From: Gnetum montanum
Lineage: Eukaryota; Streptophyta; Gnetopsida; Gnetales; Gnetaceae
Direction of reading: 5' to 3'
NCBI GenBank assembly: GCA_015680685.1
Contig: MNCI01018363.1
Coordinates: 345,274 to 392,629, forward strand
DNA length: 47,356 bases
Shown here piece by piece: positions 33,651-46,221 of this stretch. The position numbers and the translations under genes were made by a program. How positions within the stretch are numbered: position 1 is the first letter of the stretch; the number at the start of each line of letters is the position of its first letter. The notes under the pieces were generated by a model. That model had not been told where the DNA came from, ran no database searches, and saw nothing but the letters and a program-made list of their open reading frames with translations.

Positions 33651-34600
33651 TCATATCATTTTTTGATAATATTAAGAAACTGTGATGTCACCTCATCCTA
33701 ACTAAGATGCCACAATAGATGAGATGGGTTGGACTTCGTTCCTAGTTCATCTCCCTAAAATAGATATATTTGGAGATAGATAAAATTTGTTTTGAGGGAG
33801 GGCTAAATGTGGGGAAGGAAGAGAACTGGCAAGGGTGAAAAAGGTCAAAACTGGAGGATGAGCAAGGCTTTCTCATGGGGAAGGAAGCCCTAGTCTGAGG
33901 TGATCCCTAGTTGGTGATGCCCAAATATGAAATAGTTATTTGTGCATGCCACAACACCCTAATTTATTTGAGTAATTGTTATCTAATAGCAAACAACTTC
34001 AAGTGTTAGGGAACATATCATTTTGAGCTGCTTGGATCAAAATACCACCTTGGTCATGGGTCAACTTAAACTTGTTTTTTTTATGCAAAACCTGTCAACA
34101 TGTGACATGGGGGCTCAAAGTTACACCTTGTTTCATGAAAATATGGGTATGATGATCTGGTTCCACGACTCATGCTAAAGGAATGAAATATAAGAGATAG
34201 TTTGCTAAAAGTCTAAGTGTGTTAAAAGAGAAACTCTTGTGGGTAATACTAGTGTTAAGTTGCGGTAACTCATTGTCATTGTCAAAGAGGGAATTACTAT
34301 TTGCATTTCATGTTGTACCTATTTCTAGTTACGTTGCTTGACTAGGCTAGGCCATGAATCATGGCTATCAGTCTACTTCCAAAACCTGGAATTATGATTT
34401 ATATTGACTAAAGAGGTTTCTATTTTCATGTTCTCATGATAACACCACCCCAACCTAGATAACACTACCCGAAATTGTCATTATCACACTACCTCCTTCG
34501 CCCCCTTCAATTCTTTTGCTAGCACCTTAGGAAGAAATGGATGAAAGATCATTTTTTTAAATGACCAAATATCTCTCATCTCTGATAATCCCACTTTACT
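33651..34600. other. Unassigned stretch before E3
   Basis: No gene, LTR or repeat is recognised. It may include the end of the mitochondrial-type insert and sequence upstream of the truncated E3. A short phrase near 34450-34490 repeats ACACTACC-like words. Confidence 0.45.
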
Positions 34601-35760
34601 AGGAGTTATACTGAAGGACATACCCAAGAAAAATAGAAGCATATGCATTTGCATAGACTTCGAGCACCCAAAAAAGGTAATCATTAAAGATAATTTTCCA
34701 TTGCCTAGTATTGGTTAACTGGTCAATACTAAGAATATCCATGCCTTGTTGTCCTTTATGGATGGATTCTCTAGTTACAACAAGATTCGGATCAACCTGA
34801 AGCACTACCTTAGTACTACCTTCATGACTGCTTCAAGTACATTTTGCTACACAATGATGCCTTTCAGAATAAAGAATGTAGAAGCAACCTCTAAATGCAC
34901 TATGACATACATATTTAGTGATTATTTGCTAGATTTTCTCAATGATTATGTTGATGATATAGCAGTTAAGTCCAAGGCATCACATAACCATGTAGATGAC
35001 CTAGATTGTGTACTAAAATGTTTCCTACGACATGACCTTAGATTGAATCCTAAGAAGTGTGTCTTTAGTGTTAAAATGGATTGCATGCTAGGTTTCATAG
35101 TATTAGAAGAAGTCATACACATAGACCCTGATAAGGTTAAGGTCATCATCAACTTAGCACCACTAGCTAACCTTAAAAAGCTATGTGGGTTACAAAGCAT
35201 ATTGCAATTCATTCGCAAGTTTATCACATGGTTGACTAAAAATTTGTATCCCATGCAACATTTTCTCAAAAAATGGGTCCACTTTGAGTGGACACCTTAA
35301 TGCTAAGTGGAATTTTATAAACTTAAATAAGAGCTGGCTCAACTTCCTATAGTCTACCCTCCAAGAAGATAAACCATTCTACATCTACCTTGCAACCTTT
35401 GACATGTCCATCACCTCTTTGCTTTGCTAAAAGTGAGGCGATGGCTCAAAGGTCCTTGTATACTACCTAAGACATTCATTAGTGGCTCATGAAGCAAAGT
35501 ATAATGATGTGGAGAAGAATTTTCTCACCTTAGTCTTTGCACTTAAGAAGTGGAGGAACTATCTTTTTTGCAATTAGATAAATATCATTTGTAAAAGCAA
35601 TGTACTTCGGGCAATCATCACAAACATTTAAGAAAGTAGTTAGATTGCATGGTGGAAAGCAATAACTACAGAATTTGACCTATGCTACATTGCAAAAGCA
35701 TCAAATAAAGGTCAAGCAATAGCTGCACAACTCACAGCTTCACCCATAAATGATTAAGCA
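34600..35760 (+). pseudogene. E3 reverse transcriptase and first RNase H, degenerate
   Basis: ICIDFEHP (about 34650), IKDNFPLPSI (about 34690), FMDGFSSYNKI (34756), MMPFRIKNVEAT (about 34857) and YVDDIAVKSK (about 34950) appear in the correct order. The catalytic YVDD is intact. LNPKKCVFSVK, LGFIV and DPDKVKVI follow, as in Tat-type RT. The frame 34746-35300 is unusually long for the window but has lost the Asn and Gly of the NAGAT and FGLKN blocks. RNase H follows at about 35340-35700 with YYLRHSLVAHEAKYNDVEKN-like sequence, broken by stops. Confidence 0.8.
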
Positions 35761-36354
35761 ATGATAGATTTGGAATTTTTGGATGATTATGTTAGTATCA
35801 TAAGCCAAGTGCCTACCAACTTTGAGGTAATATTATACTTCAATGGTACTTCAAACTCTCAAGAGGGTAGTTTCACTGCCATAATCATGTTTCCCTTAGG
35901 GGAGATCCAACCCTTTGTATATCACTTTTTATTTCCTTGCACCAACAACGTAGCAAACTACTAAGGTCTCCTTAAAGGCATCTTAGCAGCCCATGATCTA
36001 TGAATTCAAAACCTAGTGATCTGAGGTGGTTTATAGTTAGTCGTTAACCAAGTTATAGAGGTTTACACATGTAAAGAACAACATTTACAACCTTACTATA
36101 ACTTGGAAAAGCAATTTCTCAAGCAATTTGCAATTACAAATATCCAACATATTCCGCACAACGAGAACATCATTGCCAATGAATTAGCCACATTAGCCTT
36201 AAGCATTGTACCAAACATGTTTCATGCCTTGACCGCTTCAGTAATAGAGTGTACCAAGCCTATCACACAAATAACTAACATTGCATCCATGGCCACAATA
36301 AGCACAACTAACATAGTAGAATGGTACAATGACATTAAGACATACCTTCAATAG
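35761..36354 (+). pseudogene. E3 second RNase H domain (Tat type), degenerate
   Basis: ILYFNGTSNSQEGSFTAI stands where the second, archaeal-like RNase H of Tat elements has L.FDGS....G....V. The first catalytic Asp is replaced by Asn. CTNNVANY (35930-35960; usual form CTNN.AEY) and IQHIPHNENIIANELATLAL (about 36135) mark the following catalytic positions, the last with Asn for the usual Asp. Stops at 35965 and beyond split it. Having both RNase H domains in tandem is the diagnostic trait that places E3 in the Tat lineage. Confidence 0.75.
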
Positions 36355-36399
36355 GATGAGCCTTCGCAACATCTAACCACTACCCAAAAGGATGCAGTG

Positions 36400-37562
36400 T
36401 GAAAGTGATCATAGTAGTATGTCATTGTAGGTGATAGCACATTGTGTCGTAGATCCTATGATGATATACTATTAACATGTGTTAGTAATAATGAACCTCA
36501 AACTATTGTTCATCAAGTCCACAAGGGATTGTGTAGAAGTCACATAGAACCCAGGGTAATGGCATCGAAAATCATATGGTTAGGCTACCATTAGCCTTAC
36601 ATGGAGCATGATTATGTTTCCAAGGTTAGGACATGTGATGTGTGTCAATAGCATGGCATCATAATGCATGTGCTACACACTGAATTATACACCATGTAGA
36701 TCATGTGGCCATTCAAATGCTGGGGGTTGGAAATCATAGGACCTATCATGCATAAGTCCTTCGTAGGACATAGCTTCATCATAACCACAACCAAATACCT
36801 TACGAAATGGGTTGAAGCTATTTCCCTTAGGAAGAAAACATCACAACAAGTTTGCAAATTCATCCTTGAAAACATAGTGATCCAATTTGGTCTACCTATG
36901 ACTATAATCATAGACACCTGACCATAGGTTAGTAGTGCAGAAACCAAAGCCTTTTACAAACACTTCAACATCAAGCATTCATTTTCGTCACCATACTACC
37001 CATTGATGAATGGCCAAACAAAAGGAACAAACAAGGCCATTGTCAACCTTCTAAAGAAGATGCTCAGTAGCAGCAAATAGTGATGGCACAAGCAGCTAGT
37101 CTACACACTATGGGCCTATTACACAACATGTAGAAAAACAATAGGTAAGACACCATATAGCCTAGTATATGGGTTTGAAGTAATTTTCCTCTTGAATTGC
37201 AAGTCCCATCACTCTATGTAATCCTCCCAAGCTTCATTAGTGAGGCTCAAAATGATGAGTTGAGAACCATGGACCTCAACTCGATAGAGTAGGAGTACAT
37301 GCAAATACTTGATCACATTGAATGGTACCAAGAAAAGCAACAACAAAAGCATTGCCACAATCAGCATCAACACCCAATCAAGAAAGGGGAATTAGTCCTC
37401 AAGGCCATTTGTGAACCCATGAATAAATTCTCAACCAACTAGGAAGGGCCTTTCCTAGTCACCAAGGCCTATGATAATGTAGCATTCAAGCTTGCTGACC
37501 TAGACAACAATGAGTTTGCTAATTTAATCAACCATTCATATCTAAAGCTGTACTACACCTAG
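36400..37562 (+). pseudogene. E3 integrase, degenerate
   Basis: The zinc finger is visible as a His pair (VHQVHKGLCRSHIEP) and CDVCQ near 36640. The core has LEIIGPI (usual DIIGP; first catalytic Asp changed to Glu), TKYLTKWVEAISL and FGLPMTIIIDT near 36890, where the second Asp is kept but a stop follows. HSFSSPYYPLMNGQTKGTNKAI near 36980 shows the usual NGQ.E.TNK region with Lys for the catalytic Glu. TPYSLVYGFE (about 37150) ends the core. Altered acidic residues and many stops rule out activity. Confidence 0.75.
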
Positions 37563-37589
37563 TATAGAACACTACATCAACAAAAATCA

Positions 37590-38080
37590 AGGTAAGCATG
37601 CATATTCTATGATGTTAAATTCTCACAGAGCATTTGCTATGATGTTAAATTGGCATAGAGAATTTTCTATGATCTTAAGCTAGCATAGATCATATACTAC
37701 GATGTTAAATTGATATAGAGCATTCTCAGGCCATGACATTAAACTAGCATCCACAAAACTCATTCACTGTGATGTTAAACTAGCATAGCATAGCCCGCTA
37801 TGACTATAAACTAGCATGCCATTGTCTGTGGGCTACAACATTAAACTAACACCAACAGCATAGTCTGCTATGACTATAAATTAGCACAACTCATCCTTGC
37901 ATCATGATGTTAAATTGGCACAACATCCACCATGTGCTACGATGTTAAACTAGCACACAATAGTCTTCTACAATTATAAACTAGCACATCATGGTCTACC
38001 AGGACCTTAAACTAGGTTCAAAATCTATTAGGACCCTAAACCAGCACATCATGTGGTGTACCAAGACATTAAATTACATT
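37590..38080 (+). repeat. Minisatellite in E3 3' region
   Basis: About fourteen units of 30-40 bp follow the pattern CTATGATGTTAAACTAGCATAG with a variable spacer. The ATGTTAAA(C/T)T(A/G)GCA core matches the repeats in E1 gag and in the E1 3' region. Confidence 0.8.
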
Positions 38081-39705
38081 CACAGTTCAACACACATAGC
38101 TCAACATGTATAATTCTATGGAGAACCAAGTGTGAATACTTTTGATCCTTCATCATCTGCTTACACCTTGTGGGCAGGGTGGCATGGGACATTGTAGTTC
38201 CAAAATGGAGTTTACATTGTCAAGAGAGGCCTCTAGAACATTTGCAATGTTACCACCCTTGGCATTGTGCTAATCCTCCAGAGATGCCCTCAGGCATTTT
38301 TCTATCCTTCCAAAGCTCCCACCACCATTGTTAGTAGTACCACCCCCAAGCTATGCCAACAATATTATCGGCCTTAGGTACTTCATTATTGGTTGGAGCT
38401 CTCACCATCAGCACCACCCACTAAAGCACTAGTAGTACTATGGCCTAGCCACCTTATTTTCATCCTTCAACCCTCACCATGACCTAAGGTTGGAAGCATG
38501 TTTAGCATCTTAGCTCTCCACCATTTTTCTAGATTCCCAAGCTCCTATCCTTGGTGTGATGTCTTGAGCACCTACATCACTGTCATCCTCTACCACCTTA
38601 CTAGCCTCCCTAGGCTACTCATTTTTGGTGTGGCTATTAGAGCTTTTGTATCTTTCTAGCTCTGGTACCTGCATTGGCCTTGCTACTTTGTCACTAAAAA
38701 CCCTTGCAATTGGTTTAGCACTTGTACCACTTGTAACACCCTCGTAACTAGTAGTTTTCTCTTATCTTAAGTTGTGTGGATGATTTCTTATTTTGTCTAT
38801 GTTTTGTTTGTAGGATGAAGCCCTAGAGGTGGTCATTCAAAGGCACATTTTGTTGTAACATCAAGTCATCACATTACTTTGATGTGCCTAGTTTGACTCA
38901 CAAAGCCACTCAAGAGTGCACATTCCTATTACCTTGCTATAGCCTACTTGCATTTACTCCTTTACCGTACCTTTTCCCACCTTCCTTGTAAGCTTCTTTG
39001 ATGCACATGGTACCCTTCTTTTAGTCAACCATAGAATCCATGATGGACATAATGCAACTTGTCCCATAGGGAGCCTCTATGGGCTAGTCAAAGCCTAAGA
39101 AGATATAATATAACTCATCTTGGGGAGGAAACAGTTGTCCTATAGACATGATGTAGTTGCCTCTAAGTAAAGACCATCAAGTGGCTTGCATTCCACTTGA
39201 TGATAAGCATCTTGCAGCTAGTATTTTTCAAAGAAAAAAGCAAAAAAAAATGTTAAAAGGGGGTAAAGCATGTCCCCAAGTAGAATTTAGCAAAGCTACA
39301 ATTTCACAACCAGTCCAACCCTGAATTCACATCGGCCTTCTCATAAGCATTTCAATGAGAGCTCAACATGTTAGGGGTAAGCCATTCTAGTGCTATGGGC
39401 AATGGCTTTCTCACAAGCATTCTAATGAGAGGTCTCTATTTTGGCAACAAGCCACCCTAGTGCCATGATCATTGTTAGTTGTGCTAACTTTGTAGCATGA
39501 TACATCATTTGCATCTCATTCCTTCCTTACTATCCTAACCAAAGTTCCTACATCCATTACCTTCTGTATACCATTACCTTTAGCATCCTCAAGCCCAATG
39601 AAGCATCATCTAATGAGGTACTAGCAAGTGATATTGGTTCCATGTCTACTATGATGTTTTGGGTTCTTTGTTGATGTCTCTTTGGCCACTCTTCTAGATG
39701 TCAAC
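38081..39705 (+). other. E3 3' non-coding region
   Basis: It is rich in CACC and CTAGC words and has no convincing frame. A phrase of about 45 bases beginning GGCCTTCTCATAAGCATT recurs, altered, near 39330 and 39403 (CTCACAAGCATTCTAATGAGA), indicating a local duplication. TGTTGATGTCTCT near 39672 matches the E1 pre-LTR sequence. Confidence 0.55.
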
Positions 39706-39718
39706 AAAAAGGGACCAA

Positions 39719-41200
39719 TGAAACACCACCAAATTTAGGTGACAACAACTCAATGACAAATTTATCTAAGTATCAACACAAGGTAATTTTTTTCTAAGTT
39801 TTTAGCCCATCCTTCTAGTGTTGGCTACACTCCAAAGTGTAGTTAGTGTAGCATGTAGCATAGAAATAGGTCTAAAAATTTTTTTTAAGTGTTGACAATA
39901 GTTGCAAAAATTTTTCCAAGTATGATGCTACGTTGTCATTCTCCTTGGTATGCTTTAAAGCGTAGCTAGTGTAGCATGCATTTCGGTGGTTAGTTTTCCT
40001 AAGTGTCAGGCTAGGAGCTATCAAGCTAGGAAGAAGTATTTTGGTTGATTTTCTAACTCCTAAGGCTACCCCTCCTACTATGCTCTAGAACATAGCTTGC
40101 ATAACCCAAATGAGGACTACAAGTTTTGCCAATTTTTTCTAGGTGTCATTGCTATGCTCCCACTTTCTCTTGCTATTCTCCAAAGCATAGCTAGAGTAGC
40201 CAGCATTGGATTTCAATTTTTTCAAAATTTTCCTAACTACTGGGCTACACTCTAGAGTGTAGCTAACATAGCAATTTGAGACACCCTTCAAAAGCTTCCA
40301 AAGCTTAGCATCAGCCTCCATCCTAGCCTTAACACTTCTCCAGGAAGCAAGATTAGCAATTTTCATCTCTATTGCATCCTCTATTTGTCCCAAAATTGTA
40401 CCTATGCTCGACCCCACTTGAAAGAGGGGAGACCATAATCCTAGAGCATAGCCTCCAAATTACACTAGTTTGCACTACTTGAAAGTACATTATGATCTTT
40501 TTGACTCTAGAACATGTGGTCTTAGCAACATATTCATAGTCTAGCACTCTCTTAGTGTTCATTGGATCATACCAAAGCATAGCACCAATTGCTCTAGTGG
40601 GAGTGTAGTTGGGTCTAGCATAGTCCCAACTACCCTCATGCCACATAGTGCTTGATTTGCACTTTATGTTAACCCTAATCCTACAAATACCCTACGCCTC
40701 ACATTTTAGGGGTTGGAATTAGCACTCTTGCACCCAAATATCCTTAGCATCTTGAAAAAAATTTTGGACACCACTGCACAGCACTACAACACCATTATAC
40801 ACTACCCAGCACACCATCAACCATTGTAGCCTATAGGACACTGTGGTAGCTAACCTGATAAGCTCAGACTTCATGGAAAATGTTAGCTTTAATGACCAGA
40901 CACCCTGAGATTTTGACTATGTTTCCTACTATGCCTATCTATACACTGCATACCTCCTCACCTCTTCTTTATAATTGCTAAACTTTGCCCATTTGGGGTG
41001 GTGCAATTCTCTCTCTCTCTCAAGCTCCACTGCATTTTCAAACATTTTCTTTGGCATTTATCATTACATTAGAATTCTTTTGCTATTTTGCACATTTGCA
41101 CCATCATTCTTGCATTGGGAAGCCATACTATGCTTGGGCTTAGTTGGCCTCGGTACCACCAAAAACATTATGCAGACTCCTAGAACTCATTTTTCAAAAC
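39719..41200 (+). repeat. 3' LTR of E3 (E1 family, diverged)
   Basis: It starts TGAAACACCACCAAATTTAGG after AAAAAGGGACCAA. Midway, CCCTAATCCTACAAATACCC matches the E1 promoter region with the TATA box lost (40681-40690), and GGGGTTGGAATTAGC corresponds to the E1 start of R. Repeated CTCCAAAGCATAGCTAGTGTAGC-like phrases (39830, 39960, 40090, 40190, 40250) form a loose array of their own. The end is blurred; a size like that of E1 would put it near 41200. Confidence 0.65.
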
Positions 41201-41317
41201 ACTTTTTAAGTCATAGTTCGATTGATAAGATCATCCTAAGTACTCTACCTTCATTTTTATCCTCTAGTGATGGCCCTTTAGATGGGGGTGGATTTATGGC
41301 TATACCATATTTGTAGA
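41201..41317. other. Unassigned joint between E3 and element C
   Basis: About 120 bases cannot be given to either element. They may be the end of the E3 LTR or element C sequence just before its integrase. Confidence 0.4.
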
Positions 41318-42545
41318 CCCCTCGATGTGACTATTTTAGCCATTGATGTTTTTGGTTGCTACATAACAGTTTCTTCATTGGGGAAAGTACTTCATGGAAA
41401 TCAACAAATATCTTTACAAGGTATGTGTTGATGGCTTGGTTCATTGGTGTGTTCCTGATGTGCATTAATTGCATGTTCTCCAAGATGCCTAGGAAGACCC
41501 TTGTAGAGGCCATTATGTAGGAAGATGCACAACTATAAAAATCCTAATGGTAGGATACTATTGGCTAATAATCTTTAGGGATTCCCACCAATTAATTTGA
41601 TCTTGTGAATGTTGTCAATGAGATGGTAAGATAACTACACAAATGGAGAGTCCTCAATAGTGGATTTAACCAGTAGATCCTTTTGACATATGGGGAATAG
41701 ACTTCATGGATCCCATCACACCCATGTCCAATGGAAAGACATACATCATCATAGCAGTCGACAATTGCACTAAATGGATAGAAATAGTAGCTTTCATTGA
41801 TTGTACATCATCCACTGCAACTAGATTTATACAAAAAAATATTTTAAATAGGTTTGGGGTGCCACGTGCATTGATTTCTAACAGTGGAACTCATTTTCAA
41901 GCACCACTTTTAGAAAGTTGATGCAACACTTAGGGGTTGAACATAAATTAACAACACCTTATCACCCCAATACAATGGTCAAGTAGAAGTTACCAATGGG
42001 GAGATTACAAAGATCCTAACAAGAAACATAAGTAAATATAGAAGATATTGGAGCACAAAACTCAACAATGTCTTTTGGGCATACTACTTAACATGGAAAT
42101 TGCCTATTTTCTACTCTCCCTATAAGTTGGTGTATAGAAAACTTCCAACACATCTAGTCCAAACCGAGCTCCATACACTTTCAACATCCTATGACTTGGG
42201 CCTTGACTTGAGCCTAAAATAAAGAGAAAGATTGATCAACCTGAATGTGCTAGATGAAAATCAACTAGTGGCTATATCTTTGAATGCAGTGCACAAGGCA
42301 TAAAACAAACAATGACATTACCTTAGAATATGAAAAGTGAAATTTTAAATTAGAGATAAGGTTCTATATTAGAACCCTACACATGTATCCCAGAAAATAA
42401 AGTTTCAACTGTTATGGGAGGGACATTATATAATCAATGAAACCCTTTTGGTTGGGGCCATGATCATATACAAACCTGAGAGCCCAGACAAAAAGTAGTT
42501 GGTCAACATTCAACAAATAAAGCTTTTCCGTGAGCCTAAATAAGC
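41318..42545 (+). pseudogene. Element C integrase, degenerate
   Basis: The zinc-finger part ends in CECCQ (about 41610-41625). The core begins FDIWGIDFMDP (about 41685), with the first catalytic Asp, then AVDNCTKWIEI and RFGVPRALISNSGTHF, in which the second catalytic Asp is changed to Asn (usual ISDGGTHF). NGQVEVTNGEI-like sequence with the catalytic Glu follows after a frameshift near 41970. LPIFYSPYKLVYRK (about 42100) and a tail ending near IYKPESPDK (about 42470) complete the domain. This is the region deleted in element A. Confidence 0.8.
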
Positions 42546-44527
42546 CAGTGTAATAAATACCTAAATGGATGAAAAACCACACTCAATTTTTCAAATCTCC
42601 TCCTTCTAACTTAGTAGTGGATGAAATGGTCATTTTTGTTAATCATCCACATCTTTTATTTTAAAATTTCTTCCTATTTTATACCATTTTTTTTTACACC
42701 ATCGTTAGCACATTAGAATCTTTCTTGGATACTTTACAATTTCTTATATATTTTACTTTGTTTTCTTAAGTGTGATTTTCAAATTTTTACTAATAACAGT
42801 GCTTTATTACCAATAAGACATAGTGGTGCTATGGATGGTACTAATGGAGGTTTGTGCTTAATGTTTTTGGTTTGCTAATATCTAGTTTCTATTTTTTATT
42901 TTTTGTACCAATGGCTTTGACATGGTTTCTTTTTCATGGAATAGGCAATGAGTCCACAACATCCACCTTTTCACAAGTTCTATGTTTTTCCTTATTTTGG
43001 AAGTTTGAGGTATCTTTCATTAAATTAAGAAAGATTCAAAGGATTGCATAGGTTCTAACTTCAAGGGGACTTAATACTTTTTGTACCCTTGTACTTACTT
43101 GGGTGCTTGAGTGTTTTCATGGACTTCTTATTGTTGCTTGTCCACCAATAACAAGAAGTTAAATAACATTTTTTCATGGTGTGGTTCCCATCCAAAAAAA
43201 AAGAAAGAAAAAAATAAACAAATTTTTTTAAAAAAAAACATGATGGGAATTTAAAGCACATCCCTAGATAAATAAACAAACTATAAGCACTAGTTATGGG
43301 ACTAACAAGACATGTTACCCATGCCTGAAGGTTACCTCTAACTAAGGCTATTTGTCACTTCCTAATTCTCTTTTTATTTGTTTATGGGATGGTGGTTGTT
43401 TTGTGGGAGCATTATTGTATCTCAAGGGGTGGATTGTTCTTGGAGTGATGGTGTGAAGCTATTGAAAGAGGTTAGTTTTGGTTTGGACTAAGGATGGATC
43501 TTCTCAAGTCATTTTAAACATAAACTCCATAACAGACTTCTTATGAATTTACTTTGGAATTCCATTCCATAGTCTCCATCATCCATCTATGTTGACCATA
43601 ACTTACCTCATTTCCGATGTCCATGTTCTTGATTCTGTGTCTTGGTCTAAGGTATTTGAATTCTTAGGTAGAATCTTCTAGGTTTTGGTCCTTCATGGAC
43701 TCCTTAGGTTGAGGTTATGCAAGGATAAATAAGGCATGTGCCTGCTATGGGCAGGACCCATGTGTATATCCTTTGTTTAGGTTTGTGAAGTACCTTATGC
43801 TTAGATATTCTTATGAACAAAAAATTTTGTACATCCATCTTCTACATCACATCATGTGCTCCTTCATAAATTTTGTTCAATAAAAAACATTCTCTATTAA
43901 AATTTCTAATTTTTGAGCTTTCAAAGATCCTCTTCAATGATTTTATCATATTGTTGGCTTTTCTGGGATTCCATGGACCTCAAATTCATTAAAATATTTC
44001 TCATATTTTTTGAGATATTCAAATTTCAAATTTTTGCCTATGGGCCTCATATATGGGGCCCTATCGACATAAGGGAAAAATTCTATATATATGCATAAAT
44101 CCACTTTGAAAATTTTACATTTTCTCATAAATGCCAAGGGAATTTTTCAAAATTTTAGATCCCAAAACTTTCTAGAGCCCATAGCTTCCAAAACATTTAT
44201 CCAAATCAATGTGTTCTTCAACCATGCAGCTAGTGGAGGTGAGCTTTTCATCATGGAGGCCACAAATGTACCATTTAACAAAAATTGTTTTACTATTTTT
44301 CTAACTCCCATAGAGGTTTAAGTAAAAAATCAGCTATTAAACACTAAATTAAAAGATTTGAACCTTTCCAATAGGCTTTAAAGACATTTGCAACAAATAA
44401 TTAATAAAATAATCAATATACCATGGTCCAACCTTAGCCAAAGTGTAACTAACTAATGAGAAAACATACTCAAAAATTTAAAGTTACACATTATATCTAC
44501 TAATCCATGGATGTGTTGTGATCATAA
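42546..44527 (+). other. Element C non-coding stretch
   Basis: It matches 6211-7440 of A and, inverted, 26108-28261 of B. It includes A-rich runs near 43195-43235 and a GGGCCTCATATATGGGGCCC near-palindrome at 44041. No coding signal is seen. Confidence 0.6.
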
Positions 44528-45830
44528 ATGGCACCAAAAGGGAAGCACATGCAGGAAGTAGAATTATCTCAACCAAGGGAGAAAAGACCTAGAATGGGAA
44601 GGGGCCAAGAATAGGCTTAAGAAGAACCACTTGCAACCCATTCCACAAGTTCTCTTAAGGAAGAGGCCAAGGTGGAATCTATTCAATAGATTCCAAAACT
44701 AGCAGAAGCAATAGAGCACTCCAATCGGGATGATGTACCAACACAACTAAAAAATCTTGATCTAACCTTGACAGAGGCTTGTTTTAATCAAATTAAATCA
44801 AGAGAGGTCCAAAAACATGATGGTCTAGAAGTTAAAATTTGACCCTTTCTTGGAGCAAGCACCAAAAGAAGTGTAGGACCAATTGAAGGCCTCTCCCATG
44901 TGGCCAATTATCATGTCCACCAGGGAGTGGTATATGGGAGAAACATTTTCATTCTGGAAAAATATGTAGCTTAGATCAATGATAAAAATCAAAGATATCT
45001 TAGTGTCCTACTTGACATAGGCCATTGCTATAGTGCTTGGGTGTCTATAAATGAGGGTAAATCTTACTGTGATTCTAATGTAGGTGGATCCCAGTATTAA
45101 AAAATAATAGATGTGATAGTGCTATGGCATTGACTACAAGGAGTTTAACACACTCACATCGATAGAGAGGATTCACTATAAAATTGTAGCCTTCCATCTT
45201 AATCCCATGGTGAGCCCAAGAAAAATCATCACCTTCTTTACTTAAGCATGTATCACATTGAGTGAGAGATTCCTTGTCAATCTTCCATAGATGATCTATC
45301 TAGATATGGAGAAGTAGTTTAAAGAAAAGGAATGAAAGGAAGGCACTCCCCTTCCGATGCCTCATTAGGAAACTCTGTTTGAGGGGAGGAATAGTCTATT
45401 ATACCAATAATGTTATCAGGCATGTTCCAACCACCAACTAGAAAGAAATGATAAAAGATAAGACACTTGCAATGACTATCCAAGAAGAGGAGTAGCAACC
45501 ACCACCTTCACTTGCCACTTAAACAACTGTGCCATATGTCATTGAAACTACGCAATGATTATGAAAATACTAGAAATGGCTCTTGAGTGAACAATAGCAT
45601 GAGTGGTAGGGATCCATCCATCTATAGACCAGCAATGAGTCATCTCAATGAGGTGGCCCAAACAAACATAGAACTAAGGTGATTAGTAGTAGAAAATAAA
45701 AATCTCTTCATGAATAAGGTTTGGACCCTTTGCCAAAAAACTATGATTGAGGTAACTCCCTAGAAACCAGAGGCTCTTAAATTTGAGCGAGTTAAGAATC
45801 ATTACAATAAACAAGTTAATCTACAAAAGG
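44528..45830 (+). pseudogene. Element C degenerate 3' ORF of unknown function
   Basis: ATG 44528 opens MAPKGKHMQEVELSQPREKR, a basic start, then stops at about codon 29. Further segments read FLGASTKRSVGPIEGLSHV and VVYGRNIFILEK, and the last part (about 45700-45830) is Glu/Lys/Gln-rich. Element B carries the same frame on the minus strand from 26107, so it is a shared gene of this family and not a chance frame. A basic N terminus and possible coiled-coil end are all that can be said; no domain is recognised. Confidence 0.5.
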
Positions 45831-45953
45831 AAGTGATGAGACATGAAATTACTCATATTGCTAGCGGTCACGTTAAGGCACCCACGATAAGGCACCCACA
45901 TTATATCATGTATGCGATATCATGTACACGATATCACAGTCAGCCGCAATTTC

Positions 45954-45961
45954 TATAAATA
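45954..45961 (+). promoter_or_regulatory. TATA box in element D LTR
   Basis: TATAAATA lies within TTTCTATAAATAAGAGG, in the position expected for the LTR promoter, with transcription starting some 25-30 bases downstream. Just upstream are GATATCATG repeats (45910-45935). Confidence 0.7.
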
Positions 45962-46221
45962 AGAGGTCACTCTCCCTCATTTGATATCCTAGTTTTAGAG
46001 TAGCGAAGCTCTGGTAGTATGATCCCTCCAGAGTTAGATTTTTTCCCATGTCTTCCCGTAGTGCGGTGAATGTAATTGTTCAGTGTCTTCATTCGAGTGT
46101 GCCATACTTGGACATGAACATGACTAGCAATAAAGATCAAGATTACTTCATCATTGTTGCATTCACTTAGTTTATTTATTTTTTTGTTTATTTAATGTTA
46201 TTTATTGCTTTCATAGCACGG

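Larger units (their letters stand above)
34600..41200 (+). mobile_element. Element E3: 5'-truncated Tat-lineage retrotransposon
   Basis: In order it has RT, RNase H, a second RNase H domain, integrase, a 3' minisatellite, a non-coding stretch, a polypurine tract and an LTR of the E1 family. Gag, protease and the 5' LTR are absent. The YVDDIAVKSK RT motif and the extra RNase H are marks of the Tat lineage of plant Ty3/gypsy elements. All domains carry stops or frameshifts. It shares its LTR start, pre-LTR sequence and 3' repeats with E1 and so represents the pol-bearing partner of that family. Confidence 0.8.
41318..45858 (+). mobile_element. Element C: Ty3/gypsy fragment of the A/B family, interrupted by D
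   Basis: It starts abruptly within integrase, continues through the non-coding stretch and the degenerate 3' ORF shared with B, and stops near 45858 where the LTR of D begins. The corresponding stretch of B continues for about another 900 bases plus an LTR. The rest of C is therefore expected beyond D, outside the window. Confidence 0.75.

Noticed and set aside
37590-38080. CRISPR-like repeat-spacer pattern
   Set aside because: The repeat core is degenerate, spacers vary in length and share sequence, and the position is the usual 3' minisatellite of a Tat element.
40139-40646. Two minus-strand open frames of more than 90 codons
   Set aside because: They lie opposite the E3 LTR, overlap one another and have no motif.
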